From JAGVUD01 sp052033935 (GTDB taxonomy: Bacteria > Armatimonadota > UBA5829 > DSUL01): a stretch of DNA of 64,000 bases. Of the stretch, positions 26,183 to 36,034 are shown in pieces. The translations under genes and the position numbers were made by a program. Under the pieces are notes generated by a model. The model saw only the letters and a program-made list of their open reading frames with translations, was not told where the DNA came from and made no database searches. Each line of letters starts with the position of its first letter. Position 1 is the stretch's first letter. The stretch is taken from contig JBPOJE010000012.1 of assembly GCA_052033935.1 (NCBI GenBank), forward strand, positions 24,453 to 88,452, given 5' to 3'.

Positions 26183-26608
26183 CTACTCGCTCGCGATCTC
26201 CTTCGATCTAAGGTAAGACTCAAGTAGCACCGCAGCGGCCTGGCTGTCAACAAGGCTTCTGGCCTTTCGGCTGTCCACCCCCGCTTCGCGTAGGCGCCGC
26301 TCTGCCTCCACCGACGAGAGCCGCTCGTCCAGCAGACGCACCGGTATTCGCGTGTACCGCGTAAGACGCTCCGCGAACTCCTCGGCCGCAAGGGCTGCCG
26401 TCCCGATCCCGTCCGACATCTGCACCGGGTGCCCGACAAGTATCTCGCTCGCGCTGTGTTCCTCGGCGATCTGTGCTATGGCCCGGGCGTCCTTACGCAG
26501 GCTTTCGGTCCTGCGATAGTGTTCCAGCGGCGTCGCCAGTATCCCGAGCTCATCGCTCACCGCCACGCCGAGCCGAACCGTCCCGACATCAATTGCCAGA
26601 ATTCGCAA
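26183..26608 (-). CDS. ruvX: Putative Holliday junction resolvase RuvX/YqgF
   Basis: In this 141-residue RNase-H fold protein the N-terminal strand ILAIDVGTVRLGVAVSDE holds the first acidic residue. The conserved VGHPVQMSDGIG and RLLDERLSSVEAERRL follow, and DSQAAAVLLESYL closes the fold. YqgF proteins act in 16S rRNA 5' processing or recombination. The TTG start at 26608 overlaps the upstream gene by 20 nt, and mltG follows after 3 nt. Confidence 0.92.
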   Translation of the reverse strand: MRILAIDVGTVRLGVAVSDELGILATPLEHYRRTESLRKDARAIAQIAEEHSASEILVGHPVQMSDGIGTAALAAEEFAERLTRYTRIPVRLLDERLSSVEAERRLREAGVDSRKARSLVDSQAAAVLLESYLRSKEIASE

Positions 26609-28814
26609 GGGGGTTCCTTAAAGCAGGCTGCCCGGCGGTCGACTCTATTACGGCGAACCAGAGCCACCACAGCAGAGCGAACGCAAACATAAATGCTGCG
26701 CTCACTATACCAGAGTCGTTGAAAATGAGCGCAACCAGCGCGCCGTAGCCAATACCGATTGTTCCCTGAACGATACGGTTGGCCAGGTTTACGGATTCGA
26801 GCATCTGTTTGCGGTGCAGCGCCCACGCCGCCGAGACGATCGCAAATAGCCCGAACGCAACTCCACCCATCGTGCTCGTGCCAAGGTTGAGGTTCATTGC
26901 TATCTTGCGTTGCAGCATCGCGATCAGGTAGTTGCTGTCACCCGACTGGATCACCCGAACCGCGTGTCCAAGATGGCTCGGCGCCCACCCGGATACCGTA
27001 GCGTCGAGCACCGCCAGTGCAAATGCCACCAGAATGCCCGCGACTGTCAGAAGCGCTGCGTCGTGGACTCGGGTCTGCTTGCCTGCAAGGGCGCGGGCGA
27101 CAAGTCCGAACGTCACCGTTGCCGCCACCGCTCCCCCGAAGTTCGCTCCCAGCATCGGCATGCCCAGCACAAGCACCCAGAACGAGAACCAGGCGGCGAG
27201 GTAATGGGCCTCGATCTGCGTGCGGCGGAGCTCGTAGCGCCACAGTGGAATCATCGCCGCCCCGGCGATGATGCATCCCATAAACTCGTTACCGATGCCG
27301 TAGTACCGTAGCCCGCTGAACTGCCAGGGGCAGAGGGGCGAACGCTTCGTCCAGTCGAGCACCCCGAATGCCGAGAGCGCCAGTGAAGCGAGCAGCAGCA
27401 GGACAGGTGCTTCCAGAGGGAAGAACGCCGACTCCTCCTTGGCCAGAGCAAACGCTGCAATCACCCCCGGCACCACAACGAGATACAGAGAGGGACGGTC
27501 GAGCGGGAAAAGCAGAAGCAGGGGAATCCATGCTGTGAGGCCGAGCGTAAACAGCACGAACACCGCTCTTGTTTTGTTGCACGGCCTGTGCGCAATGGTC
27601 CAGATCGCCAGCGTGCCGGAGAGCGCGGCAAGGATTCCCAGCCCCAGAATTACCGGGAGCGCCACATCCTGCTTCAGCCGCACCGTCAGGTCCCAGCGCC
27701 TCAGCGTCTCAACCGGCGACCGCGCTCTTCCCCCTTCCGCCCTGTAGCCGCCCATCTGCCCCCGCGCCGCGACGCCCGCCGCGTGCAATAGGGTGGGGGC
27801 GATGTCGCTCGCGGCGATGATGCCCGGCGTTCGCGTACTGTTGCTCGTAAGAAGCCCCTGCGATTGCCCACTTGCTGCCATCGCCGCGAAGCCCAGTCTG
27901 CTCCAGCGTCCTTCTTCGTCCAGCGGCGGCACGGGGGAGATCAGAAGAATCGGGGTGTCAGGCAGCGCGTGGCGCATGCCCGTCAGCCACTTGCCCAATC
28001 GCTCCAGTGCTTCCATGCGCGCAAGCCTGTAAGCCTCCGCGGTGCAGTTGATGCGCTCCTGTTCGATACGCTCCAGGTCGCCGAACTCCACCACCGCCAC
28101 CTGTTTGTTCGTGAGGCTCTTCAGCACCGCTCCCCTCAGTATGTCCAGGTCGGTGGCAAGCCCGCCCGGCACGAGCGGCGCTTTGCGCATGGAGTCAGCG
28201 CCGATGATGCCCTCGGGCACGATTCCGTAATGGTCGGCCACAAGAGCCGCGCCCATTCGAGAACGCTTTTCCGAAGGGTTGCGGCTGCGCTTGCGCAGCG
28301 ATTCTTCAGACACGTCGGCGCTGCCGAACGCGGCGCGCCCAATGCCCGCCTCTCTAAGCATGTCGCCCAGAAGCCACACCGGCGGCTTCTCCTTCAGCCT
28401 TCTGTTTGCGTCAGCGACGCGTGCCATTCCGAGGTGGACCAGACCGCCCGGCGGCTCCGGGAACGCCGTGCGCCTGGCATAGGCCGCAGCCGCCGGGCCT
28501 CCTTCGAACGGCTCCCCGGCCTCCAGCATCAGCCCGTATTCCTCCACCCCGCGCGATGGTGTCCCGGCCGAGATGGTGGCGAAGACCGCGCCCTCCTGAA
28601 GCCAGCCGGTCAACTGGGGCGAAATGAGCGCTATGTGGCAGTCCCGCAGGAACAACTCGATGCCGGGCTTGCCGGCGTCGTCCACGGAAATGCGGTTGGC
28701 GACCACGAGAAGGACGCCTGCTGTCTGCGCGCGCGCGGGTACACCGGGCGCGAATCCCGCGACGGCGACCGCCGCCGCGGTGGCGGCGCAAAAACGGCGC
28801 CCTGGGAATCGCAT
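26589..28814 (-). CDS. Polytopic membrane protein with N-terminal alkaline-phosphatase-like ectodomain
   Basis: The 741-residue product (ATG 28814; a TTG at 28826 would overlap alaS) has a signal peptide, then a 350-residue soluble part. That part reads like an alkaline phosphatase-superfamily domain (LLISPVPPLDEEG, GIIAASDIAPTLLHAAGV) but lacks an obvious full metal set. The C-terminal half has about ten hydrophobic helices (LPVILGLGILAALSGTLAIW onwards). Similar proteins sit near alaS/mltG-type genes in other phyla, function unknown; a cell-envelope role is inferred. It is tightly packed between alaS and ruvX. Confidence 0.7.
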   Translation of the reverse strand: MRFPGRRFCAATAAAVAVAGFAPGVPARAQTAGVLLVVANRISVDDAGKPGIELFLRDCHIALISPQLTGWLQEGAVFATISAGTPSRGVEEYGLMLEAGEPFEGGPAAAAYARRTAFPEPPGGLVHLGMARVADANRRLKEKPPVWLLGDMLREAGIGRAAFGSADVSEESLRKRSRNPSEKRSRMGAALVADHYGIVPEGIIGADSMRKAPLVPGGLATDLDILRGAVLKSLTNKQVAVVEFGDLERIEQERINCTAEAYRLARMEALERLGKWLTGMRHALPDTPILLISPVPPLDEEGRWSRLGFAAMAASGQSQGLLTSNSTRTPGIIAASDIAPTLLHAAGVAARGQMGGYRAEGGRARSPVETLRRWDLTVRLKQDVALPVILGLGILAALSGTLAIWTIAHRPCNKTRAVFVLFTLGLTAWIPLLLLFPLDRPSLYLVVVPGVIAAFALAKEESAFFPLEAPVLLLLASLALSAFGVLDWTKRSPLCPWQFSGLRYYGIGNEFMGCIIAGAAMIPLWRYELRRTQIEAHYLAAWFSFWVLVLGMPMLGANFGGAVAATVTFGLVARALAGKQTRVHDAALLTVAGILVAFALAVLDATVSGWAPSHLGHAVRVIQSGDSNYLIAMLQRKIAMNLNLGTSTMGGVAFGLFAIVSAAWALHRKQMLESVNLANRIVQGTIGIGYGALVALIFNDSGIVSAAFMFAFALLWWLWFAVIESTAGQPALRNPLANSGN

Positions 28815-28818
28815 CCGT

Positions 28819-31467
28819 CTAGGCAACTGCCTCCCGGATCAGCGCCAGCGCTTTCTCGATTGCGGCGTCCAGGCGCGAGGGGTCGCGTCCGCCGGCCTGA
28901 GCGAAGTCCGGTCTCCCGCCGCCTCCGCCTCCGGTCTCACGGGCCACCGCCTTCACAAGATTCCCCGCGTGCAGTCCTCTGCTGGTAAGGTCCCTCGTCA
29001 CTTTCGCAATGAAAAGCACCCTGCCTTCCGAAACCGACCCGAGCACGACAACCGCCGAGCCCAGCCTCTGGGCAAGCTCGTCCGCCAGCTTGCTCATCGA
29101 GTTCGTGTCATCAGCGCGCGTCCGCGAGCAGACTGCCTTGAACCCGTCAATCTCCGTCGCCCCGGCCGCCAGTTCGGCGGCTTCCTCGGAACTGGATTGA
29201 GACTGAAACGCCTCGATCTGCTGCTGCTGCTCCTTCAGAGCGCTCTGGAGCCGGTCAATGGCGCCCGCGAGGTCCTGCCCGCTCACTCGCAGCCGCGCCT
29301 CTATTGCCGAAATCGTGTCCTCCAGCAACCGCACGTAAGCAAACGCGCCCGCGCCGGTCATCGCCTCGATGCGACGCACTCCGGCCGCCACGCTGCCCTC
29401 CGCGATGATCTTGAACAGCCCGATCTGGCTTGTCCGGTGAAGGTGGGTACCGCCGCAGAGTTCCAGGCTCACCTCGCCGATCGTAATCGTGCGCACGTCC
29501 GTGCCGTACTTCTCGCCAAACAGCGCCATCGCGCCCTTTTCGCGCGCGTCTTTCAGTGTTGTCATCTCGGGCTGCACGTCCAGGTCTGCCAGCACATGCC
29601 TGTTCACCTCGTCCTCCACGGCCCGAAGTTCCTTCGGCTTCACCGCCTGGAAGTGCGAAAAGTCGAACCGCAGCCGGTCCGGCGCCACCAGCGACCCCGC
29701 CTGAGTCACGTGCGTTCCCAGAATCTTGCGCAGTGCCGCGTGCAGCAGATGGGTGGCAGTGTGATTGCGCATAATCGCGCGCCTGCGCTCCTCATCCACC
29801 TGCGCCCAGACAGCGTCGCCCGTCTTCATCTCGCCGGTGGTAACGGCCGCTTCGTGCAGCCAGATATCGGCGGCCTTGCGCGTGGCCGACACCGCCGCTG
29901 CTCCGTCCTCCGAAGAAATCGTCCCCAGGTCGCCCATCTGGCCGCCTGATTCGGCGTAGAACGGCGACCTGTCCAGCACAATCTGAACCTCGTCGCCTTC
30001 TTCCGCCGAATCCACGAGCTGGCTGCCGCGTACAATCGCGGCAATGCATGCCTCGCAGGCTGTCGCCTCGTAGCCCGCAAACTCTGTCGCTGCGGCGATC
30101 TTCTGAATGTCCGCGACCGCCGAGTCGCCCGCCGTGAACAGATCCGTCGCGATGTCGCTGCCCTCCCGCGCTCGCTGGCGCTGAGAGGCCATCAACTCCT
30201 CGAAGCTCTCGCGGTCCACCTGCAGCCCCTCGGCTGCGCACAACTCCTCCGTCAACTCAAGCGGAAAGCCGCACCTGTCGTAGAGGGTGAACGCGGCCTG
30301 CCCGCCGAGCGTGCTGCCGCCCAATGCCTTCGCCGCCTTAATCTCTTCTTCGAGCCGCGATATCCCCGCCGAGAGCGTCTGCGCGAACTTCTCCTCTTCG
30401 CTTGTCAGCACTTTCTGAATGAAGCTGAGCCTGTCGCCGATCTCGGGGTAGGTGTCCCGCATCATCTCCGCGACAACCTGCGCCAGATCGCCCATAAAGA
30501 CGTCTTCACAGCCGAGCTTTCTTGCCTTCACTGCGGCCCGCCGGATCAGCCGCCGCAGAACGTACCCCCGCTTCACATTCGACGGCATCACGCCGTCCGC
30601 CACGCAGAAAACCGCCGCCCGGGCGTGGTCGGCCATGGTGCGGAATGCCATGTCCGTCTCGCCGTCCTGTCCGTACTTCCTTCCCGTGCGCTCTTCCATT
30701 GCACGGATAAGCGGCAGAAACAGGTCGGTGTCGTAGTCGGTCGCCGCTCCCTGTAGAATCGCCGTCACGCGCTCGAGTCCCAGCCCCGTGTCTATGTTCT
30801 GCTTCGGCAGTGGCGTCAGCGAGCCGTCCTCGCCGCGCATAAACTGCATAAAGACGAGGTTCCATATCTCCACGAACCGGTTGCTGTCGTAGGCTATGGC
30901 GTGCGCCGGGTCTTCGGGAGCGCCCAGATCGGGCTTCATATCTAGGAATATCTCGTTGCAGGGGCCGCAGGGGCCGTTCGGGCCTTTCTCCGGAGCATTC
31001 GGCGGCCAGTAGTTCTTGTCCGCATCCAGCTTCACCACGCGCTCGGCGGGCAGCCCGATCTCGTTCAGCCAGATCGCCTGAGCCTCGTCGTCATCCAGAT
31101 AGACGCTCGTCCAGATCCGGTCCGCTGGTAGCTTGAGCCACTCCGTCATGAACTCCCACGCCCAGTGGATGGCCTCCCGCTTGAAGTAGTCCCCGAACGA
31201 GAAGTTGCCCATCATCTCGAAGAACGTGTGGTGGACCGCGTCGCCGACCTCGTCAATGTCGTCCGTCCGCAGGCACTTCTGCGCCGTCACCGCGCGCGTG
31301 CACGGCGGCTGCTCCGCGCCCAGGAAATATGGCTTGAACTGCACCATCCCCGCCGCCGTGAACAGCAGCGACGGGTCGTTCGGGACGAGCGAATTGCTGG
31401 GCAGGTGGAGGCACCCTTTGGACTCGAAAAACTGGATATACTTCTGTCGTAGCTCGCGGCCTTGCAT
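28819..31467 (-). CDS. alaS: Alanyl-tRNA synthetase
   Basis: The 882-residue class II synthetase starts at ATG 31467 (MQGRELRQKYIQFFESKGC). The class II motif 2 region, the editing-domain motif HTATHLLH, the CGGTHLHRTSQIG zinc/editing site and a C-terminal DHHA1 domain ending GGGGGGRPDFAQAGG are all present. This is full length for the family. It charges tRNA-Ala and edits mischarged Ser/Gly. It heads the alaS-phosphatase-like-ruvX-mltG-yqeG group, following a PfkB kinase gene by 124 nt. Confidence 0.96.
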   Translation of the reverse strand: MQGRELRQKYIQFFESKGCLHLPSNSLVPNDPSLLFTAAGMVQFKPYFLGAEQPPCTRAVTAQKCLRTDDIDEVGDAVHHTFFEMMGNFSFGDYFKREAIHWAWEFMTEWLKLPADRIWTSVYLDDDEAQAIWLNEIGLPAERVVKLDADKNYWPPNAPEKGPNGPCGPCNEIFLDMKPDLGAPEDPAHAIAYDSNRFVEIWNLVFMQFMRGEDGSLTPLPKQNIDTGLGLERVTAILQGAATDYDTDLFLPLIRAMEERTGRKYGQDGETDMAFRTMADHARAAVFCVADGVMPSNVKRGYVLRRLIRRAAVKARKLGCEDVFMGDLAQVVAEMMRDTYPEIGDRLSFIQKVLTSEEEKFAQTLSAGISRLEEEIKAAKALGGSTLGGQAAFTLYDRCGFPLELTEELCAAEGLQVDRESFEELMASQRQRAREGSDIATDLFTAGDSAVADIQKIAAATEFAGYEATACEACIAAIVRGSQLVDSAEEGDEVQIVLDRSPFYAESGGQMGDLGTISSEDGAAAVSATRKAADIWLHEAAVTTGEMKTGDAVWAQVDEERRRAIMRNHTATHLLHAALRKILGTHVTQAGSLVAPDRLRFDFSHFQAVKPKELRAVEDEVNRHVLADLDVQPEMTTLKDAREKGAMALFGEKYGTDVRTITIGEVSLELCGGTHLHRTSQIGLFKIIAEGSVAAGVRRIEAMTGAGAFAYVRLLEDTISAIEARLRVSGQDLAGAIDRLQSALKEQQQQIEAFQSQSSSEEAAELAAGATEIDGFKAVCSRTRADDTNSMSKLADELAQRLGSAVVVLGSVSEGRVLFIAKVTRDLTSRGLHAGNLVKAVARETGGGGGGRPDFAQAGGRDPSRLDAAIEKALALIREAVA

Positions 31468-31591
31468 TATGTCTGGATCACTCTTCCGGTATGGTCTGTT
31501 GGCGGGCGGCCGGGCGTGCCGGCCATGCCGCACCTACCAATGTTAGCCGAAGTGGCGCGGCGGGTGCGGAGGCCTCAGCTTTGCTGCGGTC

Positions 31592-32533
31592 TCAGCTTCG
31601 CACGGGGGTCTGCTCGATGAAGCGCTCTGTCTCCTCTAGCGTGCGAATCCCCGTCGTCGCGCCAATCTGCGTTACGCACAAAGCGCCCACTGCGTTCGCA
31701 AAGCGTCCCGTGCGCTCCAGATCCCAGCCCCGGGCAACGCCAGTCAGGAATCCCGCCGCGAACGAGTCGCCGGCCCCCAGCGCGTCCACGCACTCAACCT
31801 GAAACGGAGGAATCGTGATGCTCGTGTCCTCACTCCGGATGTAACAGCCCAGCTCGCCCATCTTCAGCGCAACCGTCTTGACTCCGCAGTCCATCAGCAC
31901 CGCCGCCACATCCTCCGGCGATTGTCTGCCCGTCACCATCCGCGCCTCTTCGATGCTCGGCACCGCGTAGTCCACAAACTCAAGCGCCGGGCGCAGCAGG
32001 CTCATCCAGCGTCCCTTTGAGTCCCACGCCGTGTCGAGCGCTGTCGTCACGCCCGCGGCCTTCGCCTTCCTCAGCACACTCGCCGTCGGCGCTCCGTCAA
32101 AGGCCGGCATCAGAAACGTCCCGGCGACGTGCAGCACCTTCGACTTCGCGACCAGCTCCATGTCCACGTCTGCTTCCCGAAGGGTGGCGTTTGCGCCCAG
32201 GTAGTGGATGAAGCTGCGCTCGCTGTCGGAATGCACCATCACCATCGTCGCCGACGTGGCTGCCTCCTGATCCTTCACTACTCCGCGCGGGTCAATCCCG
32301 TGCGACGCCAGCCGCCCGATCATGAAGTCGCCAAAGCCGTCGTCTCCCACCTTGCCGACAACCGCCGTATCCACGCCAATCTTCGCCAGGGCAATGCCCG
32401 TGCTGCAGGCGCATCCGCCCGTATGAAGCTCCATCGTGTCCACAAGCATCAGCTTTCCACGCTCCGGCATCTGGTCCACCGGCTTGCCCACGACATCCGC
32501 GACAAGAATTCCAAGACAAACGACTTCAGCCAT
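31592..32533 (-). CDS. PfkB-family carbohydrate kinase
   Basis: The 313-residue ribokinase-fold protein has the N-terminal signature GGCACSTGIALAKIG, a substrate lid region, and the C-terminal anion-hole motif DALGAGDSFAAGFL with catalytic Asp. ATP phosphorylates a sugar or nucleoside hydroxyl; candidates are 2-keto-3-deoxygluconate, ribose or fructose types, and the sequence does not decide. It is 22 nt downstream of the membrane protein gene, suggesting co-transcription. Confidence 0.88.
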   Translation of the reverse strand: MAEVVCLGILVADVVGKPVDQMPERGKLMLVDTMELHTGGCACSTGIALAKIGVDTAVVGKVGDDGFGDFMIGRLASHGIDPRGVVKDQEAATSATMVMVHSDSERSFIHYLGANATLREADVDMELVAKSKVLHVAGTFLMPAFDGAPTASVLRKAKAAGVTTALDTAWDSKGRWMSLLRPALEFVDYAVPSIEEARMVTGRQSPEDVAAVLMDCGVKTVALKMGELGCYIRSEDTSITIPPFQVECVDALGAGDSFAAGFLTGVARGWDLERTGRFANAVGALCVTQIGATTGIRTLEETERFIEQTPVRS

Positions 32534-32555
32534 ATACCTTTCCTGTTCCCCGCGC

Positions 32556-33347
32556 TCAGCGCTCGCGCGGTGTCAGTCTGCGCGGGGGCTCGGCCGATGA
32601 CGGCCAGCCCTCATCCTCGATCACTTCCGGCTCATCCTCCACGATCTCGTACTTCTTCAGCAGTTCCCGATGTAGGCGCACGGCAAGGCAGCTCAGAAAC
32701 CCTCCGAGTGCAAGCACCGCTCCGATTCCCGTGGCAGTCAGAATCAGGCCGGTCGCTATTGTAACAAAGAAGGCTCCCACTGTGAAAACGGGGTTGTCGA
32801 GCAGGAGCAGGGCCGATTTCTTTAGAATGATCACGGTTCTGCGGTTCTCGCGGATCAGAAACGGCCCGTGCCACAGCATCGCAAGCAGCCACAGCAGCAG
32901 TATGTACGCAGTGATGACACCCGCAACCTGCATCACTTTCGATTTTTGCACCAGAAAGAACGCGGCCTCCAGCGCCATCACTGCTGTTATCACAAGGTCG
33001 AGCGTCGCCAGCTTCATCACGCCCGCGCCGTACTCACGGAATGCGTCCCCGATGGCGTCCGTGCCCGGCTCTTCGTACCCGGCAATGCGGTGCGCAATCA
33101 GCAGATTGGTCGTCCACCCGAATGCGCCCGCGTACCAGATGGCGATGCCGGACACGAGCGGTCCTGCGGATCCGAAGAACGCTCTGCCGAGCGCGGATCC
33201 GGCAGTCGCCGTGCCCAGAACCGCCAGCACCAGAATCGCGCTGCTCGCCGCCGTCAGCCCGAGCCGATCGTAGTAGTCCCCCGCCGCGCGCCTGAGAGCG
33301 AAGAAGAGCCGCGGCCTGTAGCGTTCGCGCGAGTGCTGGCCGGTCAC
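32556..33347 (-). CDS. Integral membrane protein, possibly DUF624/YesL-like
   Basis: The 263-residue product has six hydrophobic segments (for example LTAASSAILVLAVLGTATAG, AGVITAYILLLWLLAMLWHG, GAFFVTIATGLILTATGIGA) and an acidic/basic C-terminal tail. The layout recalls YesL/DUF624 proteins found with carbohydrate uptake genes. Its GTG start overlaps the stop of the upstream GH-like gene by 4 nt, so the two are translationally coupled and probably functionally linked. Function is not known. Confidence 0.6.
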   Translation of the reverse strand: MTGQHSRERYRPRLFFALRRAAGDYYDRLGLTAASSAILVLAVLGTATAGSALGRAFFGSAGPLVSGIAIWYAGAFGWTTNLLIAHRIAGYEEPGTDAIGDAFREYGAGVMKLATLDLVITAVMALEAAFFLVQKSKVMQVAGVITAYILLLWLLAMLWHGPFLIRENRRTVIILKKSALLLLDNPVFTVGAFFVTIATGLILTATGIGAVLALGGFLSCLAVRLHRELLKKYEIVEDEPEVIEDEGWPSSAEPPRRLTPRER

Positions 33348-36034
33348 TTTATCTCGGGACGCCGGATGCCGTCCGGCGTGAACGGCTCGCGCGAGAGCAC
33401 GAGAGCGTCAATGTACATCACATAGTTGTTGTCGGGCTGCTGCCTGCGCGCGTCCGCCCGGATTCTGAACACGTGGCGTCCCGGGCTCAGGTGCACGGTC
33501 GCGATTTTCGACCAGAACAGATCCGCCGCATACGCTTCGCCCTGCGGCGTGGCCCCCCGGATGGGCGTCCACGACGAGCCGTCCACGCTCCACGATGCCG
33601 CTGAACTCCACTGCTGTCCCGGCGGCGTTCCCGCCATCCACACCTCGTAGTCGCTCTCCACGCTGGCGACAACTGGGAACGAAGCCGTGTAGGGCATAAG
33701 CGGGGGTTCCTGCGCGGTGGAGAGCTTCAGATACCTGGATCCGCTTGCCCCGGTGTCATACCCGAACCCGTCGAAGTTCGTCTCCGAGGCGTTCTCGCCT
33801 TCAGTCCAGAAATACGGCGCCACGAGAGGTTCCAGCTCCGCGATAGCGCGGGACAGCGTCATGGACGCCATCGAGAGCCTGTCGGCGTGGATCATCGCTT
33901 TCGCATTGTCCAGAGCCATCCTCTGCTCACCCGACAGAATCCGCATCTCCTCCGCTCGCGAGATCAGAGCGGTCAGGTGGCTGATCTGCCGCTGCAGACC
34001 GTCCACCGTCACGAAAGCCGTGGGCGGCAGGCCGGTGATAATGGCCGGATCCCGCGTGAGCGGCAGTGTCAGCGTCTTGCTGCCCAGCTTCATCTGGCGC
34101 TCGTCCTGCCCGGTGAAATGCACCGACGGTTTGACGCCGGGCGAAACCGGAAGCTCGATGCTGCGGGGAGTCCCGCTTGTCCAGATGTACACCGTGCTTC
34201 CCACCGCGCCCTGCAGCGCATAAGCCTGCACCCCGTCTTCCACATCCACACGCGTGGCGGACGTGCGGCGCGGCAGCCACCACAGATCCTGCTCGATCCT
34301 GCGGATGTCCGCGCCAAGCGGGTTCGCCGACGAGAACCACACTGCGCGCGGAGTCCAGTCCGCGAACAGAGGCTGCGCTTCAAGGCCCTGCTGAAACTCC
34401 CGCAGCCAGTCCATCTGCTCCGGGGTCCGTACAATCTCGAAGTTCTTCCACGCCGGTTCGGGAAGCAGTTGCAGCCCGAACACGAAGAATCCCTTCGACC
34501 CCGCATCCTGCAGAGCGCCCAGCGATGCCATCATTTCCGTTTTGGATGCGTAGCCGAGGGTCTCCTTGGAGGCCGCGCCTGTCGTCTGAGTCTCGGTCGT
34601 CAGAAGCCAGGCTGGACGGCTCCAGTGTCTCGCCAGCGCAAGGCACTGCGCGCCCGCTAGCGGGCCGATCACCGCCGGGCTGCCGTAGGCCTCCACGCCG
34701 ATCCCGTCGTAGCCCTCCGAATCGTCATTGATGAAGAAGTCGTTCGACGCCGTCCATTTCACCACGACCGGCACGTTCGCAACATGCCGCTTCAGCACCA
34801 TCGCCGCCGAGTTCAGATACTTCCGGATCGAGTCGTCGCGGAACCGCCGAATGTCGCTCCACATCTGGCTGTCCGTGCTGCCGAGCTTGCTCAGATGCCC
34901 GTCCGATGTGTCGTAGGCGTACGTCAGCCCCTTCACGTCGTGCCACAGAGGAATCATCCGTGACGCCTGCTCGTACGTCTTGATCTCTCCCGTCAGTCCC
35001 CATGCACGCGCCAGCTCGCCGGCGTCTCTGTACTTCTTCCGCAGCCACGACTCGAACTCAATCTGGAACATCCGCGAGTCCGGGATCAGATACTGCGTTT
35101 CGCCTCGCATGCCCATCTCGTTGACGAACGGGTCCACCCAGAATCGCAGCCCCTTGCCGAACCGCACCTTGCCCATCACCGAAACCAGCCGGTCCCTGTA
35201 GCCTCCGAACCCCTCCCAGAAGTTTTGCAGCCCGTCCGCGTACGAATCCACGGTCTTGATCGGGTAAACCAGAAGCACGCGCCTGGCGTCCGGCTTGCCG
35301 TCCACCTCAATCGAAACCTTACCGCTGGACGGAGCCAGCCTGCCTATCTTCACGATGTCGCCGCTCTTCGCGTCGGCCAGCGCCCAGATTCCCCCCACCG
35401 CGGCTGGTAGGTCGAAAGTGACGGTTCGCGCGGTGGTGATGTCGGGGAGACGGTACAAGCTCGGGCGTATCACCCAGCCGGTCAGAGGCACGTCCGGGCC
35501 GTCCGCAAGCTCTATTCCGTAGCGGAATTCCTGCGAGTCGAGGTAGTCCGCGAAACGTTGCCACGCTTCGGCGGGGATGCCCGTCGCGCCGCGCACCGGG
35601 TTCACGTATAGGTCACTGATCCCGTGGGACTTGACTGTCTGGAGCGCCTCGGTGTCCGCTTTCCAGTTCTCCTCCGTCTGGCCGTTCGTCAGATACTTCG
35701 AGCAGAACATCCCTCCCACCGGGATGTACGGCTTCGAGTCCCAGATGAGGGCGTGCGCGTCGCTGATGGACCACTCGTGCGAAGCGCCGCCGCTGTCCAC
35801 GTACACCCCTTGCGAGCGCCCCTCTTTCGCGGTGGTCTGGCCGGCCGCCGACCCGCAATCAGCAAGCAGCACGAGCAGCAGAACCGCTGCCCATGCCGCC
35901 GGGCGAAACCCGATATGTGATGCTGCTGTAGTAATGCTGCTATCCCCCGCCGGGCCGCACCGGGCACTACATCCGCTCGGGGGCTTCAATCCCCATCGTG
36001 TGAAGCAGATTGCCCAGAACCTGTTTCGAGGCAT
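33344..36034 (-). CDS. Exported glycoside hydrolase-like protein (GH42/clan A type) with C-terminal jelly-roll
   Basis: The product has up to 896 residues. A signal-like segment (AAWAAVLLLVLLADCGSAAG) lies at about residues 47-66 of the longest reading. An N-terminal PYIPVGGMF strand and a TIM-barrel-type region follow, with FEIEFESWLRKKYR-like and WGLTGEI features typical of GH42-like enzymes, and with candidate acidic residues in DGIGVEAYG and LLTTETQTTG. The last 150 residues look like a carbohydrate-binding jelly-roll. The ATG at 36034 lies inside argS and gives an unusually long leader; ATT at 35935 with GGGGGA 7 nt upstream would give a normal signal peptide. Substrate unknown. Confidence 0.6.
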   Translation of the reverse strand: MPRNRFWAICFTRWGLKPPSGCSARCGPAGDSSITTAASHIGFRPAAWAAVLLLVLLADCGSAAGQTTAKEGRSQGVYVDSGGASHEWSISDAHALIWDSKPYIPVGGMFCSKYLTNGQTEENWKADTEALQTVKSHGISDLYVNPVRGATGIPAEAWQRFADYLDSQEFRYGIELADGPDVPLTGWVIRPSLYRLPDITTARTVTFDLPAAVGGIWALADAKSGDIVKIGRLAPSSGKVSIEVDGKPDARRVLLVYPIKTVDSYADGLQNFWEGFGGYRDRLVSVMGKVRFGKGLRFWVDPFVNEMGMRGETQYLIPDSRMFQIEFESWLRKKYRDAGELARAWGLTGEIKTYEQASRMIPLWHDVKGLTYAYDTSDGHLSKLGSTDSQMWSDIRRFRDDSIRKYLNSAAMVLKRHVANVPVVVKWTASNDFFINDDSEGYDGIGVEAYGSPAVIGPLAGAQCLALARHWSRPAWLLTTETQTTGAASKETLGYASKTEMMASLGALQDAGSKGFFVFGLQLLPEPAWKNFEIVRTPEQMDWLREFQQGLEAQPLFADWTPRAVWFSSANPLGADIRRIEQDLWWLPRRTSATRVDVEDGVQAYALQGAVGSTVYIWTSGTPRSIELPVSPGVKPSVHFTGQDERQMKLGSKTLTLPLTRDPAIITGLPPTAFVTVDGLQRQISHLTALISRAEEMRILSGEQRMALDNAKAMIHADRLSMASMTLSRAIAELEPLVAPYFWTEGENASETNFDGFGYDTGASGSRYLKLSTAQEPPLMPYTASFPVVASVESDYEVWMAGTPPGQQWSSAASWSVDGSSWTPIRGATPQGEAYAADLFWSKIATVHLSPGRHVFRIRADARRQQPDNNYVMYIDALVLSREPFTPDGIRRPEIK

